Under the pieces are notes generated by a model that had not been told where the DNA came from, did not search any database, and saw only the letters and a program-made list of their open reading frames with translations. A stretch of DNA of 33,340 nt from Desulfobacteraceae bacterium. GTDB lineage: Bacteria; Desulfobacterota; Desulfobacteria; Desulfobacterales; Desulfococcaceae. Position numbers and translations under genes: made by a program. Below, in pieces: positions 32,779 through 33,340 of the stretch. Where the stretch lies: assembly GCA_011390755.1 (NCBI GenBank), contig JAABRU010000069.1:1-33340 (forward strand). The letters run 5' to 3'. Numbering within the stretch: the first letter of the stretch is position 1; each line of letters begins with the position of its first letter.

Positions 32779-33119
32779 TTCTTTCTTTCACCTTTTCTAT
32801 TCTGATAATTTTCGGATGCCCGTCAGTGACGGAAAATATCACCCGGTAACGTTTCACCCGAAGCCGGTAATCGTTTCTGTCTTTGAGTTTTTTGATATTC
32901 CGGCAGTCAGGCCAGTTAGGAAGTTCCTGGACATCAAGATATATTTTCTTTGATTCAGGTAATTTCCTTAACTGCTTATATACCATTACTTAAAAGATTT
33001 CCGGTTACCGCATTTCCCGAAAGTACTGCGTACATGAATTTTTCCTCTGCCGGATACCCCGAAATGTTTTAAGTATCGGTATAAGCTCTGTTTGTCCATT
33101 CAATGATGATATCCGGCAT
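32762..33119 (-). pseudogene. RelE/ParE toxin interrupted by a small inverted-repeat element
   Basis: The N-terminal fragment (MPDIIIEWTNRAY, from the ATG at 33119, with a strong AAGGAAGG site upstream) runs into a stop within an insertion. The remaining frame begins YKQLRKLPESKKIYLD and ends KVKERNEHTY. Removing 103 bp joins them in frame through RAYKQLRKLPES, giving an 84-residue RelE/ParE toxin of normal length with NDYRLRVKRYRVIFSV near its end. The insert is element R with a TATA direct repeat. The truncated downstream frame has its own ATG at 32986 but no ribosome binding site. RNase or gyrase activity cannot be expected from either fragment. Confidence 0.85.
32981..33079. mobile_element. 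Element R, 99-bp MITE inserted in the toxin gene
   Basis: The left end CCATTACTTAAAAGATTTCC (from 32983) is inverted against GGAAATGTTTTAAGTATCGG-like sequence at the right (GAAATGTTTTAAGTATCGG to 33079). TATA is repeated on both sides (32977-32980, 33080-33083). No coding frame. Confidence 0.8.
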
Positions 33120-33167
33120 TATCCCTTTCCTTCCTTTTCCCCTTCCTCTCCGTCCGGGACTATGGTC

Positions 33168-33217
33168 ATAATGGAATGATGAATAATGGAATAATGGAAT
33201 AATGGAATGATGAATAA
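33168..33217. repeat. Simple tandem repeat of TGGAATAA/TGAATAA
   Basis: AATGGAATGATGAATAATGG and variants follow each other for about 50 bp, directly before element K3. Confidence 0.65.
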
Positions 33218-33340
33218 TCAGTAGATCGAAAAGTTTCCGGAGGAGTGCAGAAACTGTATTTCTGCATGGAGTGCAGAAACTGTATTTCTGCATGGAGTGC
33301 AGAAACTGTATTTCTGCATGGAGTGCAGAAACTGTATTTC
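33218..33340. repeat. Family K element with expanded 26-bp hairpin units (K3), truncated
   Basis: Begins TCAGTAGATCGAAAAGTTTC, as K2. From 33242 a 26-bp unit (GGAGTGCAGAAACTGTAT then TTCTGCAT) repeats three times exactly (33242-33267, 33268-33293, 33294-33319) and a fourth copy runs off the window. Each unit folds with TGCAGAAA against TTTCTGCA. Confidence 0.9.

Noticed and set aside
33242..33340. Possible CRISPR array
   Set aside because: The units are direct tandem copies without spacers, and no cas gene is present.

Overview
The window looks like a chromosomal stretch of a Gram-negative anaerobe, most likely a Desulfobacterota (sulfate-reducer type) with a large, repeat-rich genome. The signs are an LpxL-type lipid acyltransferase, the MEP-pathway enzyme IspH, a pyruvate:ferredoxin oxidoreductase gamma subunit, an FeS old-yellow-enzyme reductase, a CoA-transferase, two B12-binding radical SAM proteins and chemoreceptors. 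No rRNA or tRNA gene, CRISPR array or transposase was seen. The lineage is an inference.

Layout. 1-5600: an antitoxin/PIN-toxin pair, then a 1216-residue CHAT-protease/STAND-ATPase/TPR protein whose frame abuts rsmG. 5660-13400: CoA-transferase fused to a GNAT domain, a B12 radical SAM protein, an FeS flavoenzyme and plsY. 13472-17063: an IspH-UbiA fusion, a YhcC-like radical SAM protein and a conserved unknown. 18132-20292: a cyclic-nucleotide-binding protein with a degenerate histidine-kinase module, and a lone porG. 21978-24267: a secreted Cache protein coupled to a chemoreceptor without its own Cache domain. 24338-26170: a 610-residue protein of unknown function. 26767-31765: a U32 protein, a lipid acyltransferase coupled to a second B12 radical SAM protein, and a periplasmic binding protein. 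32296-33119: a decayed toxin-antitoxin locus.

The most striking content lies between the genes. Nearly every gap is filled with short non-coding elements with terminal inverted repeats (MITE-like). One family (here A) has five copies whose element spans exactly 101 bp, each flanked by a 6-7 bp direct repeat. Others have 3, 4, 8 or 10 bp direct repeats. Several are nested, so insertion order can be read. Two insertions changed genes: one interrupts a RelE/ParE toxin, and another supplies a new stop codon to the cyclic-nucleotide-binding gene and separates it from porG, which would otherwise start 2 nt after the ancestral stop. Different terminal-repeat shells carry different or shared cores, as if cores were exchangeable. 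Family letters (A, B, C...) are labels used only in this annotation. Copy boundaries and direct repeats were read by eye.
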